Source of the DNA: Aselliscus stoliczkanus
Lineage: Eukaryota > Chordata > Mammalia > Chiroptera > Hipposideridae
Assembly (NCBI GenBank): GCA_033961575.1
Contig: CM066738.1
Span: forward strand, 106,603,478-106,667,477
Direction: 5' to 3'
DNA length: 64,000 nucleotides
Shown here: positions 1-11,400 of the stretch, one piece after another
How the letters are laid out: each line of letters opens with the position of its first letter
Position numbering within the stretch: position 1 is the first letter of the stretch
Notes under the pieces: model-generated
Told to the model about the DNA's origin: nothing
The model's database searches: none
The model's input: the letters and a program-made list of their open reading frames with translations, nothing else
Position numbers and translations under genes: made by a program

Positions 1-974
1 CTCCTACCTTTAAACTGTTCTTCTGCATTATAAAGTAATTTAAAATCAGGAATTAGAAACTTCTTAAGTATATAATTTAAGAAAAAGTCTTAGGGAATTT
101 AAAAACAGATCCAAATGATCACTTTTTTTCCCCCATTCATTTAGTTAACCTAACTTCTATTATTCTTTTCAGATGCCATTATCTTTGCATTCCATACTTG
201 TACTATGAATTGTATTATTCAGTGAGCATTTAATTAGGGCTCATTTTTGCTTCTTAAGTATGTATTATTGAAGTATGTATTATTTTTAAAGCATGAAACC
301 TACTGTAGTTCAATAGTTTCAAATATTTTATTCCAGTTAATTTTTACATTGACGTTTAAAGTTTTAAAACATGTGTATTAGACAATCAAAAGACTGCAGC
401 AAAAATAAAAACAGTTTCCTCATTTCCCCACATACATTCTTTTTTCTATATACAAGGCTTGTTAATCTATAATTTAAATGAATCACAGGACCTTTACTGT
501 TGACTTAATTACATCACTTTGCCTTTATGAAGATCTAAGAGTTTGGAATATCAGTGAAATTAAATGGATTTTTAAAAGTCAAGTGAATGAAAAACACATA
601 ATTACTCAGAGAGCCGTGAGGAAAGCTTCACCCATATATATGTATTTTTAATTAAACAAAACTCTTTACTTTTAGGATGATCATCTTTTTGCGTCACATA
701 CAGATTATTTGGAAGCCAACAGCTTTGTGTAAATAGGTTTTGTTTTTTAAAAGTACTTCTATATAATTCCACTATTTGGTTAACATTATATGACTATTGC
801 CTTCAAACCTTGGCACAGATAATAAACTTAAGAGAAAAAATAGTCTAAAATTAAATATATAACATATGAATTATGCAAATATTGTGGTTTTCCTAATCAA
901 AAATAAAATTAAAATCCTATGACTATTTTGTATTCAATCTACTGTTAAATAAGGTATTTAAAAATACTTTTATA
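1..974. other. AT-rich non-coding DNA, no recognisable feature
   Basis: No open frame of useful length and no repeat family that I recognise. The stretch is very AT-rich with many short A and T runs. An acceptor-like pyrimidine tract near 160-172 is not followed by a convincing donor. Confidence 0.6.
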
Positions 975-1085
975 GGGCTGGCCGAGTGGTGCGGTGGTTA
1001 AGAGCTGGCTTGGGATGCCAGCGGCCCCAGTTCGGGTCCCACATATGAGGGCCTGTAACACTACCCTCAAAAAAAAAAAAAAAAA
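975..1085 (+). mobile_element. Short tRNA-derived SINE, plus strand
   Basis: A short interspersed element with an RNA polymerase III type head. The A box reads tggccgagtgg and the B box resembles agttcgggtcc. The head is followed by a short unique part (atgagggcctgtaacactac) and a 17-A tail. Imperfect target-site duplications flank it: tacttttata before and aagttttata after (965-974 and 1084-1093). The same family recurs at 4189, 19080, 25201, 42451 (minus) and 57690, and forms the head of the long SINEs at 33214 and 60196. This is a retroposed element, not a functional tRNA gene. Confidence 0.9.
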
Positions 1086-1093
1086 GTTTTATA

Positions 1094-2490
1094 TCACTAT
1101 CATTTAGAATCTTTTACTTTACAAAAAAAATTGACATATTCAAGTTACCTCAAATGCCCACACTTTGTTGTAGCATATAAATATATGTATTTTATGAGCT
1201 CCATAGGACTCTGGAATTTTGTTCGAGATACCCTGAAGATTTGCACTTAAGTATTGACAATTCTGACCTCCATTTAGTGGTTCTCTCCCAGTATTATCCA
1301 AGGAGCCTGCCTCTGCCTCTTAATACTAGCGACTAACTCAGTCCCTTTATAATGGTTCATGTTACATTGAACCCCCGACTGGATTTCACTGAGTCATTCC
1401 ATTATATATGGGGACCCCTGTCACTAGTGTTCCCATGAAAGTCATATTAACTGACCAGTCAGCCGTGAACCAGTGGGCAGCGTTCTGTGGTCAAAATCAT
1501 GGCTTGTCTAAGGCCCCTTGGAAAGGGCCTGGATAAGCAAGCTTCTTCCATGCTTGATGTCATACGGTTGCCCTACCATGCTTGCTGGTTCTTGATCCTA
1601 AACGTTAGAACAGGAAGAGACCTTAGTGACAGCAGTAGCTAACCCTTATTTTGTACTGCGGAAATGACTACTATTTCATTTGTTGATCCTATCATCTTCG
1701 TAGAATTCAAAAATTCTAAACCAATGTTATTCCATAGGCAGCCCTTGGAACATAAAATGAAGAAGAGATTATGAAAAATATAAAAGTTCAAGAATAATAG
1801 CAGCAGTAGACTTTTAACTAAGCAATTGTTAGGGATTAAAGAGGACCAGTACACATATGATGGAAACACCACCTCACAGTTAGACCTCGGGTGAGGACAG
1901 CAGCAAAGGAAGGAAGGGCTCAGACCCCTGACACCCTCGGATTCAGCTCAAGGCCGGGGTGCTTCCGAACAGAGCACCGGACTCGCCCATAATACCATCT
2001 ATAGCCTTGCCCTGTTCATGCTGTCAGGGATCACAGAGGTGATCCTGTTATGGGAAATTGTTCCCTTGGAGCTAATTGAATTAGAAAGGGAGGTCATGCT
2101 AATTATGACGATTTATGATGTCCCAGACTCATTGTGAAGTTGGTAATCTTTTTATAGCAGATCCGTTTCTGAGCAGGAGAAATCAATTTGCTGAGTGACG
2201 TTAAAGAAGGAACAAAGTAGGAGACGAACGGTGGCCCTATTTACATACCGGTATTTACTTCCTGTTTTCTATAATGCCAGAACATCTATTTGAAAGGTGA
2301 AAAAATGGAGAGACCACATAGGCAGTGTCGCATCAACAGTGTCAGTTTGTAGTTGCTTTGTTTACCCCACCAAATTGGGTGTTTTTGTATTCTGGAGAAA
2401 GTGTCTGTATAACAACGCATGTTCTAGTCAGAACAGTTCAAAACAAAGCTACAGCCGTGCAGATGTCTGATGTGGTGGCAAAGAGTGCGA
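1094..2490. other. Non-coding DNA, unassigned
   Basis: No gene or assignable repeat. Composition is mixed, with somewhat higher GC at 1260-1600 and 1880-2000. That could be an old degraded transposon or a conserved non-coding block, but nothing diagnostic is visible. The one open frame here (1639-1872 minus, 77 codons) has a composition expected by chance. Confidence 0.5.
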
Positions 2491-2494
2491 CTGA

Positions 2495-2720
2495 GCTGAT
2501 TTAACAAATACTTATTGCATGGCTAAGATGCTGCAAACAGTGCTGGTGTGTTATCAAGAGAGATTTCCCAAATGAGTAAGTCATGGTTACTGTCCTTGAA
2601 AAAGTCACACTATATTCAAGAAAGAGAAATATAAACAAATAATTGCAATATGTCAAAATAGTGTGACATTACCAAGCCAGACCCAAAGTGCTGAGTTAAG
2701 CATTATGTTTGGAGATTGAA
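2495..2720 (-). mobile_element. L2 LINE fragment (3' end), minus strand
   Basis: The text aacaaatacttattgc... is the degraded reverse complement of the common L2 3' tail (in sense, ...caataaatatttgttgaatga). A variable block and a run like ataaacaaataattgc follow, in the order expected of an antisense L2 3' UTR. The copy is old and its limits are approximate. Confidence 0.5.
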
Positions 2721-3755
2721 TCTAGGTATTACACATGAGGAATAAGGGTGCAAAGACTGTAAATGCAAACACCAAAATTAGTAGTCGCTTTTCAGCATGT
2801 ACAAGCACAGTAATATGATCTACCAGATGATAAGTTCATGGATAAAATCTATAATTGCTGCTAAAGATATCTAGAAAATACAGCCCCAAAATGAAAAATC
2901 ATTCTTAAGGAAAGAATGTGGATCAGCCAAAAGAATATATAGAACAAGGGAAAAAATAAAAAATTATTAATTTCAGGCAGAATTTGAATAGGCGTGATTT
3001 ATTTACACATTTACCCATTTTTCATTCACTTAGTGTTCATAAAGTAAAGACCTCACATACTTTCAGGGGTGAGACAAAAAATTAAATGTTCTAAGCTATA
3101 ACAACACCTAACTCCACAAAAGTATTTTCAGATGCTTTGCTGCCCAGGCTGAACAGGAAATATTTGACGAGTGGGCTGGCATTTTTATCTTCTGATACAA
3201 CATCTAAAAACTTAAAAACTATAAATGTTGTAAAACTGTAAATCAAGCAAAAGTCCATCTGCAAAGATTCTACTTTGTTTTATCAATGACAATAAAGAGA
3301 AGGCGTCGATATTGGTCAGTGTAAGGAGTTTTAGAAAAAGTCACAAGCGTCCATATGCGTGTTTACAATGATGTCAGATTGTGTGTTCAAAAATGTCATG
3401 GGGAATAGCAGATAAGGGTCTGCAATGAAATACAAATGTCTAATTTGCTCCCTGCTCATACTTCATTACCAAAGTTTTTAGAAACACATTTTAAAAAATA
3501 CAAAAAATCAACAACACAGGATCAGGGGAACTAGAGCAAAAATAAGGGAAACAAAATTTTGGAATCTGGAAAAATAGAGAAATGACTTACTGGACCTCAG
3601 GAAGCTGTCACTTAACTGGCAGTGCTGTTATTTAAAAATGAAACCAATACTCAAAGCTTCACAGGGAAAACCGAAATAAAACTGGTATAGTAAAAAGATG
3701 CAAACATCATGGTATATCATAGTGCATTGGGAAGAAAATGACCATATAATACCCC
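2721..3755. other. AT-rich non-coding DNA
   Basis: No open frame, structured repeat or assignable transposon. A-rich tracts are common, for example around 3480-3570. Confidence 0.5.
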
Positions 3756-3900
3756 ATGTGAGTTACTTTACCTCCTTCAGCCACAGTTTTCTCAACCATG
3801 AAAAGAAATGGAGCCAGCAAAACATACTTAGGAGGCCAATGCCTTATCCATTAGGCATCTGGAATTGACTCAGAAAATACTCAAGGTAATTATGTATGAT
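3755..3900 (+). mobile_element. MIR-like SINE fragment, plus strand
   Basis: The segment gagttactttacctccttcagccacagttttctcaacc follows the MIR core pattern (acttaacctctctgtgcctcagtttcctcatctg). It is short and diverged, so the call is tentative and the right-hand limit uncertain. Confidence 0.4.
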
Positions 3901-4172
3901 AAAGCCCAAATAGAGGTGCTTAGTGTTGGCATGGAGTGTGCATTCCATGAATATCAGTCCCCTTTTATACCTCTTAGGATCAATTAATAGTTTACATGTC
4001 TATTATAGTAGATTGACACATGATGATAGGATAACCTGAAGAGACGTGAGTCAAAAAGAACATGAGGTCTTGTACTTTATTTAAATACCTTATTAGTCAT
4101 CATTTTAAACTTTCTAAAGTTGGTGTTCTATATCCACTGCCTCTATTTTCCCTACCCATGCATTAAGCCTTT

Positions 4173-4328
4173 GAAATATAAATTTATCGGGCCGGCCGAG
4201 TGGCGTGGTGGTTAAGCGCTGGCTTGGGAAGACAGCGGCCCCGGTTCGGGTCACACTTATGAGGGCCAGTGACACTGCCCTCAAAAAAAAAAAAGAAAAG
4301 AAAAAGAAAAAAGAAATATAAATTTATC
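4173..4328 (+). mobile_element. Short tRNA-derived SINE with perfect 16-bp target duplication
   Basis: The SINE body spans 4189-4312. It starts with gggccggccgagtggcgtgg, includes the B-box-like ggttcgggtca and the segment agggccagtgacactgccct, and ends in an A-rich tail interrupted by G. The 16-base sequence gaaatataaatttatc lies on both sides (4173-4188 and 4313-4328) as a perfect target-site duplication. That indicates a fairly recent insertion by L1-type target-primed reverse transcription. Confidence 0.95.
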
Positions 4329-4593
4329 TTCTAGCACTTTAGTAAAATGGCTCTGTTGTATTAAATTAAGTCATATAAATTCACCCATCTTTCTCAGCCA
4401 CCTCTCTGTGATCTTGTCCTGTCTATCCTCCTATAACTTTTTGATTTCTTGATGTTGGTTTATTTTCTCCCTCATGTTCTCAAAATAAGTGTCAAAGAGG
4501 TGATTCACCAATTATTTTCTCCCACAAAATTCAACATTTCTAAAATTTGATTCACAATGCATCCTACCAAATGCCATATATTCCCAATTTTTT

Positions 4594-4788
4594 TCAGTGA
4601 AGACGGCTCTCTTCTGAAACTGTACACCACCCCAAAAAGGATGTAACATGATTAAATAATAAACTCCCCTCCGCTTCAGGCAAGGATGGAGTGGGGATGA
4701 GCCCTTCAGAAATGGACAAAGTATCCCGGAGACCTTGGACTTGGGCTCCAGGCAGGGGCAAGGTCAGGCCCATTTTTGGAAGCTGCTT
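4594..4788 (-). other. Candidate minus-strand terminal exon, unrecognised
   Basis: On the minus strand a T-rich tract ending in gtcag (complement of 4789-4800) looks like a strong 3' splice site. A frame open for 64 codons follows, from KQLPKMGLTLPLPG to a stop at 4594-4596. The peptide is rich in Leu, Pro and Ser, and I do not recognise it. It lies in a GC-richer block than its surroundings. A chance open frame is the main alternative. I see no partner exon or polyadenylation signal that settles it. Confidence 0.15.
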
Positions 4789-4799
4789 CTGACAAAAAA

Positions 4800-5530
4800 A
4801 ACAAAGCATTAAGTCATCCCACCAAGGAGGTACCACTCAAGGACAATTGTGAGGGAACTGAAGCGAAGACAGATAAGCAGTGCCAAGAAACCAATGGAGG
4901 GAGGCATTCACGGAGAGAACAGGCTGCTGACGGGACGCAGCTCAGAAACGCGTAGCCCACTCCGAGTACAGAGTTCCTTGAGCGTGAGTCACCGGCCGCC
5001 ACAGCCACTGGCAGGCTGAGGATCCCACCTACACTGCGATTGAGCAGAGGTGGGCTAAGGCTGCAGCCACGAAACGCATCTGCCATGCAGCAAAGACATT
5101 GAGGGTTGTCAGTAACGAATAACAAGCCTCCTTTCCACTTGGCGTTCTTAGCTGGAAACAGCAGGATCTCTTCTGGTCAAAATCGAAAAGGGAAGTTTTC
5201 ATGAAAGCCAATTGGGGAATTTCCAGAATTTCCAGGAAGGCAAAGAACCAGACAGGCTTGGTGCCACTCACTCCCTGATGATGGAGCCAGCAGCTACGCC
5301 CAGCCACGTAGTGGGACTGTTCTAGTCAAAACACTTGGCATTGACAAGGCAAGGCGACACACTGAACATCTGAAGTTCTGCCACAGCCCCCGAGGTACGG
5401 GACATCACAGCGCTGTGCTTGCCCTATGCCCCATCCATTTATCTAACTGTGGCCAACACTTCATGAGGCCCCTCCTGCATCCAGTTCTCTTGTGAGTGTG
5501 TCTGATTGATAGAACCTAGGAAACGTGGAC
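4800..5530. other. GC-richer unassigned block
   Basis: This stretch is clearly more GC-rich than its flanks and contains several CpG sites (for example at 4950-5000). Overlapping open frames of about 90-100 codons occur on the minus strand, but their peptides show no recognisable motif. It could be an old retroviral LTR, a conserved regulatory block or exonic sequence. I cannot assign it. Confidence 0.35.
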
Positions 5531-5754
5531 ATTTGGTATATGGATACCTACTTTGGGAGAGGGGGAAATACAATGTATGAAACTATCAAACTATTGAGGG
5601 GAGGTTCAAAACGTGCTGGACAGTCAAACGTAACCGATGGGCACCTAATTCCTGTCACAGGAAAATGATCATTCTTATGAAAGATATCTATAAAGAGGAA
5701 CCAAATGGATGTGGATAATGAGAGAAGTCAAGGTAAGCTAGACTCATGGTCTGC

Positions 5755-5895
5755 ATACCTTAGTATGTATCAGAATTACCTGGGGAGCTCAGTATAGCAG
5801 ATGGCGCAGCCCCAAACCATCGTTTTGGATCCAGAAACCCTGGAGTGAGGCAGGACACTCTGTGGTTCTAACACGCTCCCAGGCAGTCGTACAGT
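5755..5895 (-). mobile_element. MER5-like hAT DNA transposon fragment
   Basis: The text tatgtatcagaattacctgg, then a gcagccccaaacc block and ttctaacacgctcccagg, follow the order of the non-autonomous hAT element MER5A/B read in reverse. MER5 is an ancient eutherian element with no coding capacity. Its far end appears to run into the L1 fragment that begins near 5900. Confidence 0.65.
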
Positions 5896-5899
5896 TGAC

Positions 5900-6777
5900 A
5901 TTCAGTATTATTTTATATTAGTGTCAGGTGGACAGCATAGTGGGTAGACATTTATATAACTTATGCAGTGATTCCCCCAATTAGTCTAGTGCTCAGCTGG
6001 TACTATACACAGTTGTTGCAACATTATTGACAATATTCCCTATGCCATACCCTACCTAGATCCACAGGACTATGTTATAACTACCAATTTGTACTTCTTA
6101 ATCCCTTCACCTTTCCCATCCAGCCCCTAACCCCACTCTCTTCTGGCAAGAATCACTTTGTTCTCTGTGTCTATGAGTCTGTTTCTGTTTTGTTTGTTCA
6201 TTCATTTTGTTCTGTAGATTCCACATATGAGTGAGATCATATGGTATTTGTCTTTCTCTGTCTGACTTATTTCACTCAGCATAATACTCCCTAGGTCCAT
6301 CCATGTTGTCACAAATGGCAAGATTTCTTTCTTTTCTTTTTTTTTTTTTTGTGGCTGAGTATTATTGCACTGTATATTTGTACCACCTCTTCTTTATCCA
6401 ATCATCTATTGATGGACACTTAGGTTGCTTCCATATCTTGGCTACTGTAAATAGCCCTGCAGTGAACATAGGGGTGCATACACCTTTTCAAATTAATGTT
6501 TTGGATTTTTTTTTTTTTTGGATAGATACCCAGAAGTAGAATTGCTGGGTCATATGGTGGTTGTATTTTTCATTTTTTGAGGAATCTGCACACAGCTTTC
6601 CAAAGCGGCTGTACTAATTTGCAATCCCACCAACAGTGCATCAGGGTTCCCATTTCGCCACCTCCTCCCCAGCATGTGTTGTTTGTTGATTTATTAATGA
6701 TCACCATCCTGACAGGTGTGAGGTGGTATCTCATTGTGGCTTTAATTTGCATTTCTCTGATGAGTAGTAATTACAAG
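5900..6777 (-). mobile_element. L1 LINE, 3' end (ORF2 end plus 3' UTR), minus strand
   Basis: The whole segment matches the antisense 3' end of a mammalian L1. Examples are the stretch giving cattgctgggtcatatggt near 6540 and the block around 6200-6300 resembling the sequence after the ORF2 stop. The L1 3' UTR lies towards 5900 and the ORF2 end towards 6777, so the copy is 5'-truncated. It includes a T-rich expansion at 6337-6350 and another at 6509-6520. A readable ORF2 remnant is listed separately. Confidence 0.9.
6570..6752 (-). pseudogene. L1 ORF2 C-terminal remnant
   Basis: A 60-codon minus-strand frame with typical L1 ORF2p C-terminal motifs, including [10 protein letters not shown], a Cys-Trp-Gly rich turn and [19 protein letters not shown]2p is the endonuclease and reverse transcriptase of L1, normally about 1,275 residues. 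Only a small part of the C-terminal region survives here, and the frame is broken beyond it, so it is non-functional. Confidence 0.85.
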
Positions 6778-6869
6778 TTCAGTCTTGATGTTCAATTGAA
6801 AAGTCAGTAGCAAAAGCACAATAGAAGTTATTAGTAATTTCATAATTTGTAAATAAATGTGCTTCACAT

Positions 6870-7800
6870 TCACTGTGTATTTTTAAAGACAATGTCTCTG
6901 GAACAGTTTTAGATTCACAGGAAAGCGAGAGGAAGGCACAGTGATCCCCCATCTGCCCACGGCTCCACACAGCCTTCTCCATCATCAACATCGCTGACCA
7001 GAGCTGCGCAGTATTTACTATTAAAGCTGCAGTGACACATCCTTATCACTCAGAACCTATAGTTTACCTAAGTGTGCACTCTTGGCGCTGTGCTTCTGCG
7101 GGTTTGGACAAATGTATAAGGACCTGTGTCCATCATTACAGCGTCATCCAGAGCAGTTTCACAGCCTTAAAAATCCCCTGTGCCCCGTCTCTTCATCCTT
7201 TTCCCAGCCCCACGAATCTTCTTCTCCATACTTTTGTCTTTTCCAGAATGTCATAGAGTTGGAATCACACAGCATGTAGCCTTTTCAGATGGGCTTCTTT
7301 CACTTAGTCATATACATTTAAGGTTCCTCCGTATCTTTTCATGGCTTGACAGCTCGTTTCTGTGTAGTGCTAAATAATATTCCACAATATGAATGTGCTA
7401 CAGTTTATTTGTTCACCTGAAGGACATCTCTGTGGCTTCCAAGTTGGGGCAATTATGAATAAAGGTGTTGTAAACATCCACACACAGGTTTTGGTGTGGA
7501 CATACCTTTCCAGCTCCACTGGGTAAATACCAAGGAAAGCCATTCCTGGATCATACGGTAATAGGAGGTTGAGTTTGTAGGACACGGCCCAATTCCAAAG
7601 TGGCCGCACCACGTTGCATTCCCACCTGCAGTGAGTGTGAGTTCCTGCTGCTCCGCGGCCTCACCAGCATTTGGTGTGGTCAGAGTTCCAGATTTTGGCC
7701 ATTCTAATAGGTGTGTCAATGGTATCTTGTTGTAATTTGCATTTCCTTGGTGACATGCGAGGTAGGGCATGTATTATTTTTTGATGAAATCTGTTATTAT
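6870..7800 (-). mobile_element. Second, older L1 LINE 3' fragment, minus strand
   Basis: From gaacagttttagattcacag onwards the text follows the antisense 3' end of an L1M/ME-type element. The series of gtcatagagttggaatcac, cttttcatggcttgacagc and gcattcccacctgcagtgag is diagnostic. It differs in subfamily from the neighbour at 5900-6777, so these are two insertions in the same orientation. An 80-codon ORF2 remnant is listed separately. Confidence 0.88.
7370..7612 (-). pseudogene. L1 ORF2 C-terminal remnant (second L1)
   Basis: Eighty codons open on the minus strand include the L1 ORF2p signature LLPYDPGMAFLGIYP, then a THKTC-like segment and a TWKPQRCPS segment close to the usual TWKQPKCPS. 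The surrounding frames are broken. It is the C-terminal portion of ORF2p only and carries neither endonuclease nor complete reverse transcriptase. Confidence 0.85.
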
Positions 7801-7804
7801 CTAT

Positions 7805-9180
7805 GTGAATTCTGGGGTTCAAGAGTTACTTCAAGGAAAGCTAAAGGTATATACCTGATGCACGTGTGTCCAACCTGACAGTAGCTCCCAGGATTCAGGA
7901 ACATAACCAGAGCAGACCAGGTAGGTATTTCTGTTGAGTACATTACATGTCATAGCATGAAACTTTGAAATAATTTTATGTAGCGAATGTTTTAGTAACT
8001 CATAAGAAAAGAAATTACAGCCTGCAGAATTTTACAGAACTTACACATTTTGGAAATTGTGCTATTGGGGGAGCAGGAATATTTAAAGGTAGTGTACCAG
8101 ATGGAAATGAATATACTCTATTTTCATTTTATGTTTTGTAAATAAATGCTCATATATCTCTCTGAGTTTCCATAATGAAAATGACACATTCCTATTGACA
8201 CACAATTTGCCTAAGAGACACAGAAATCTGTGTCTCGGAGCTAAAACTACGATATACTATAGCGGAAAATATCCTTGGTAGTTAACTATCATCCTTATTA
8301 ATTTTTTCTTCCCTTCAGCTTATGTAGTTGTTCAGAAAGAAAAAAAATAACCACATTATGACAAGGATCACTGCCTGAGTTCTGACTGGCATTGTCACAT
8401 ATTATTATAATTGCCCTTTCTATGTTCCAAACAGTAGTAGGGCTTCAGAGTCACATATTTCCTGTTTTTACACAGACATTATTTTTCTGCCTTTAACTTC
8501 TCTTGAGTTGAGAGCAATTGTTTCAAAGCCAAGAAATCCTTCATTTTTTAAGATTTTGCTCAGTAAATTTTGAAGCTGAAAAGTTATTATGTTCACAAGT
8601 TTGAGAGAAAAATGCTATTTCTTAAACACAGAGTTCTTGATCGAATGTGGTTCTAGCTGGATACAATTGAGTTTTCAATTAGGTACATAGGCATAATAAA
8701 TTATGCACTTGTATTACCTGCAATGCTGAATTTCTGCACCTTGAGATAATGGTTAGCCCCTGTGGTAATAATTACACAACAGATGGTTCTTCCTGAAGCA
8801 GAACAACACAAATCATGCAATTTAACCATGAAGAAAATGAAGAGAGGGGTTATAAAATGAAATGGAGATAGGCGTCTGATTAAATGACAGTGTGGAGCAC
8901 TGCGATGAGTCAGTCACGAGCAAACATTCATTTCCCTCCCATACATTCGGTTGATTTTCACAGCAACATCATAGGTAAGGAAGGGTTTGAACAAACCCAT
9001 CCTGGTTATGTTTATCTTCATAGGCAATGTGTACTTGTGAAAATCAAATATTTTGTTTTAATCTGATTTTGCAGTCTTCAAAATATGATCTCAGCTATGT
9101 TAGGTCACTGAAGCATGAGCAATACTTTTTTGATGGAAGGAACTCAAAAGATCTGTTTTATTTATCTGAAAATGTCAAAT
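7805..9180. other. Non-coding DNA, unassigned
   Basis: AT-rich single-copy-looking sequence without supported genes. Around 8935-8975 a short phrase (cacagcaacatcataggtaagg) resembles the middle of an antisense MIR but is too short to call. The two 60-codon frames at 8884-9212 show no motif. Confidence 0.5.
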
Positions 9181-9185
9181 GCTCT

Positions 9186-10272
9186 CTTTTTAGCAGCTTT
9201 ATTAAGATCTAATTCATATACCATAACACCATTTCATATCCAATTCAGTGGTTTTCAGTAGTTTTATATTCACAGTGCTGTGCAACCATCACTGCTATCT
9301 ATCGTTTCAACACCCCGAAAGAAAGCTTGTACCCAGGAGTTCTCACTCCATGTGCCCCATGCCCATTCAACCCTTTTCTCCTGCCAGCTTTCAACAAGCA
9401 ATCTCTGTATAGGTTTGTCTATTTTGTACAATATGTGCTCTTTTTTTAAACTAACTTCTCTCACTTAGCATCATATTTTCAATGTTTATCCACATTATAG
9501 CATACATTAATGCCTCATTTAATTTTATGACTGAATGATACTCCATTGTATGGGTAAACCAAATTCTCTGTATCTATTCCTTAGTTGATAGACAGTTTTG
9601 GCTATCATTGATAGTAGTATACACTATGAGCAGTAGTGTATAAACTTCAGTGTGACATAGTTTTCAGTTCTCTTAGGTATATATCTAGGAATAGAACTGC
9701 TGGATCTTATGGAAATTCTAGTTTAAAATTTTAAGGAAATGCCCTTTTTTTCATTTTTTTCCCAAAGCCTCTGTACCATTTTATATTCTCCTTAGCAAAG
9801 TATGAGGATTCCTATTGCCCCATATTCTTGCTAACACATGCTATCTTTTGGATGTTAGCTATCCTAGTGGGTGTGAAGTGGTTTGACTTTGCATTTCTCT
9901 AGTGACTGATGATATTGAACATCTTTCCATGTACTTATTGGACATCAAGCTTAAACATTGTATAGTGTGCTTATTTGTGTAACTTCTTTGGACAAGTGCC
10001 TGTTCAAAAGCTTTGCCCATGTTTTATTTGGGTTATTTGTCTTTCCATTGCTGAATGTTTGCCTTTCTATTATAAGAGTTCTTTGTACATGCTAGATGCA
10101 AGTACTTTATCAGTTATGTGATTGGAAATAGTTTCTCTTATTCTGTCTGCTGTCTTGACACTTTTTTTGATGATATTCTTTGATTTTGATAAAGCAAAAT
10201 TATCCACATTTCTTTTTTCCTTCTTCCTTTTGGTATAGTTTCCAAAAATCCACCATCCAACTTAATGCCAAA
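9186..10272 (-). mobile_element. Third L1 LINE 3' fragment, minus strand
   Basis: From gcagctttattaagatctaa the text follows the antisense 3' UTR of an L1MC/MD-type element. It continues through the ORF2 end (around 9840-9970, ...tgggtgtgaagtgg...tgcatttctct) and further into ORF2 near 10010-10270 (...gccttttctatt-like and tttccaaaaatccaccatcc). It reaches further 5' than the two L1 fragments to its left but is more decayed, with no long frame left. It is interrupted or ended by a GA microsatellite. Confidence 0.85.
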
Positions 10273-10317
10273 GGCAGAGAAAGAGAGCAAAAGACAGAGA
10301 AAGAGAGAGACAGAAAG

Positions 10318-10379
<62 letters not shown>
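10273..10379. repeat. (GA)n microsatellite
   Basis: Imperfect GA/GAAA units grade into a pure GA run of about 50 bases (10330-10378). The Arg-Glu-rich and Ser-Leu-rich frames across it are repeat artefacts. Confidence 0.97.
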
Positions 10380-10380
<1 letters not shown>

Positions 10381-11334
10381 ATGCCAAGACCAGGCTTATA
10401 TAAGGATAAAATTAAGTGCTATGGAACCAAGTTTATGATTTCAAAATTCTATAAAATCAAGCCCATTTTTAGCACCTACATTGATTATATTCAACACAGA
10501 TCTTGCCATTAAGTAATTATGAGCACGTTAAATATATAGCGTTGAAAGTCACACCCCTTCCAGGCCTGCTTTTGATGTGACCGTTTTACTGGAGTGTCTT
10601 TTGTTTGAAAGTGAACATTATGTTGAATAGAATGTCTTATGCAAACGATTTATTCTTTTTAATCATTGTTGAATTGTAGCTTCTCTAGGGATAAAGTTCT
10701 TCATTTTCACAGAATTTTATTTTTTTGACTAAATAGGGTGTATATGTATAAACTTTGATATGCACATTTTTCATGTTAAAATAGGCTGGCTTTATTGTGA
10801 AAAATGCATTTTTATTATAATACTTGTACATTTTATTTATAATATTCATGCAATTTATAATATATATGTAAATTTATACAAGAAATAGGAACTTCACATG
10901 CTAAATATCCAACCTTTGGTTTTTTATTACAGATTTAATGTAAAATATAAAGGTGACTTTCTTCATTTTCTACTGTCATGTATTTGATTCTCTTCTAAAT
11001 TATTTTTAATTTTAATTTTTATATTTTATTTCTGTATGCATTATCTTAGAATCATGAAAATAAAAAAACAATAAAATTTCTTCATTATAAAATTATTTAG
11101 GTTAATATTTTTATATAAACATTATGAAAGGGAATGCTGATTATTATAATTATTATCATAAAAATCTGTGATCACAATTTGAGATTACAGTTCAAATGAT
11201 AAAATTATAATTTTTGTCCCAAAACTATAAATTTTATTATGGGAACACTATTACTGTATTTTATTTTGCCTTTTGATAGTTTTAATACTTCAAAATTTAT
11301 GCTAATTACAGCTTTAAATATTGGTAGGTATTTT
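10380..11334. other. Very AT-rich non-coding DNA
   Basis: The stretch contains many A/T runs and short palindromic TATA-type repeats (10790-10880, 11030-11170). I see no gene or assignable transposon. Confidence 0.55.
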
Positions 11335-11400
11335 CTTTCTTGTTTCCTTCTTTCTTTTTTCATTTCTTTCCTTCTTTCTTTCTCCCTTTCCTTTGTTTTT
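11335..11400. repeat. (CTTT)n-like pyrimidine repeat
   Basis: Imperfect tttc/ttcc tetranucleotide units form a strand-asymmetric pyrimidine tract. Confidence 0.85.

Noticed and set aside
975..1085. tRNA gene suggested by the A and B boxes
   Set aside because: No complete cloverleaf; poly-A tail and target duplications show a SINE. The same applies to the other SINE heads.
5650..5731. Exon-like segment between cctgtcacag and gtaagc
   Set aside because: All three frames contain a stop before the donor.
10180..10512. 110-codon frame with a long Arg-Glu repeat (and the Ser-Leu frame on the other strand)
   Set aside because: Produced by the GA microsatellite. Flanking residues come from L1 3' sequence and AT-rich DNA.
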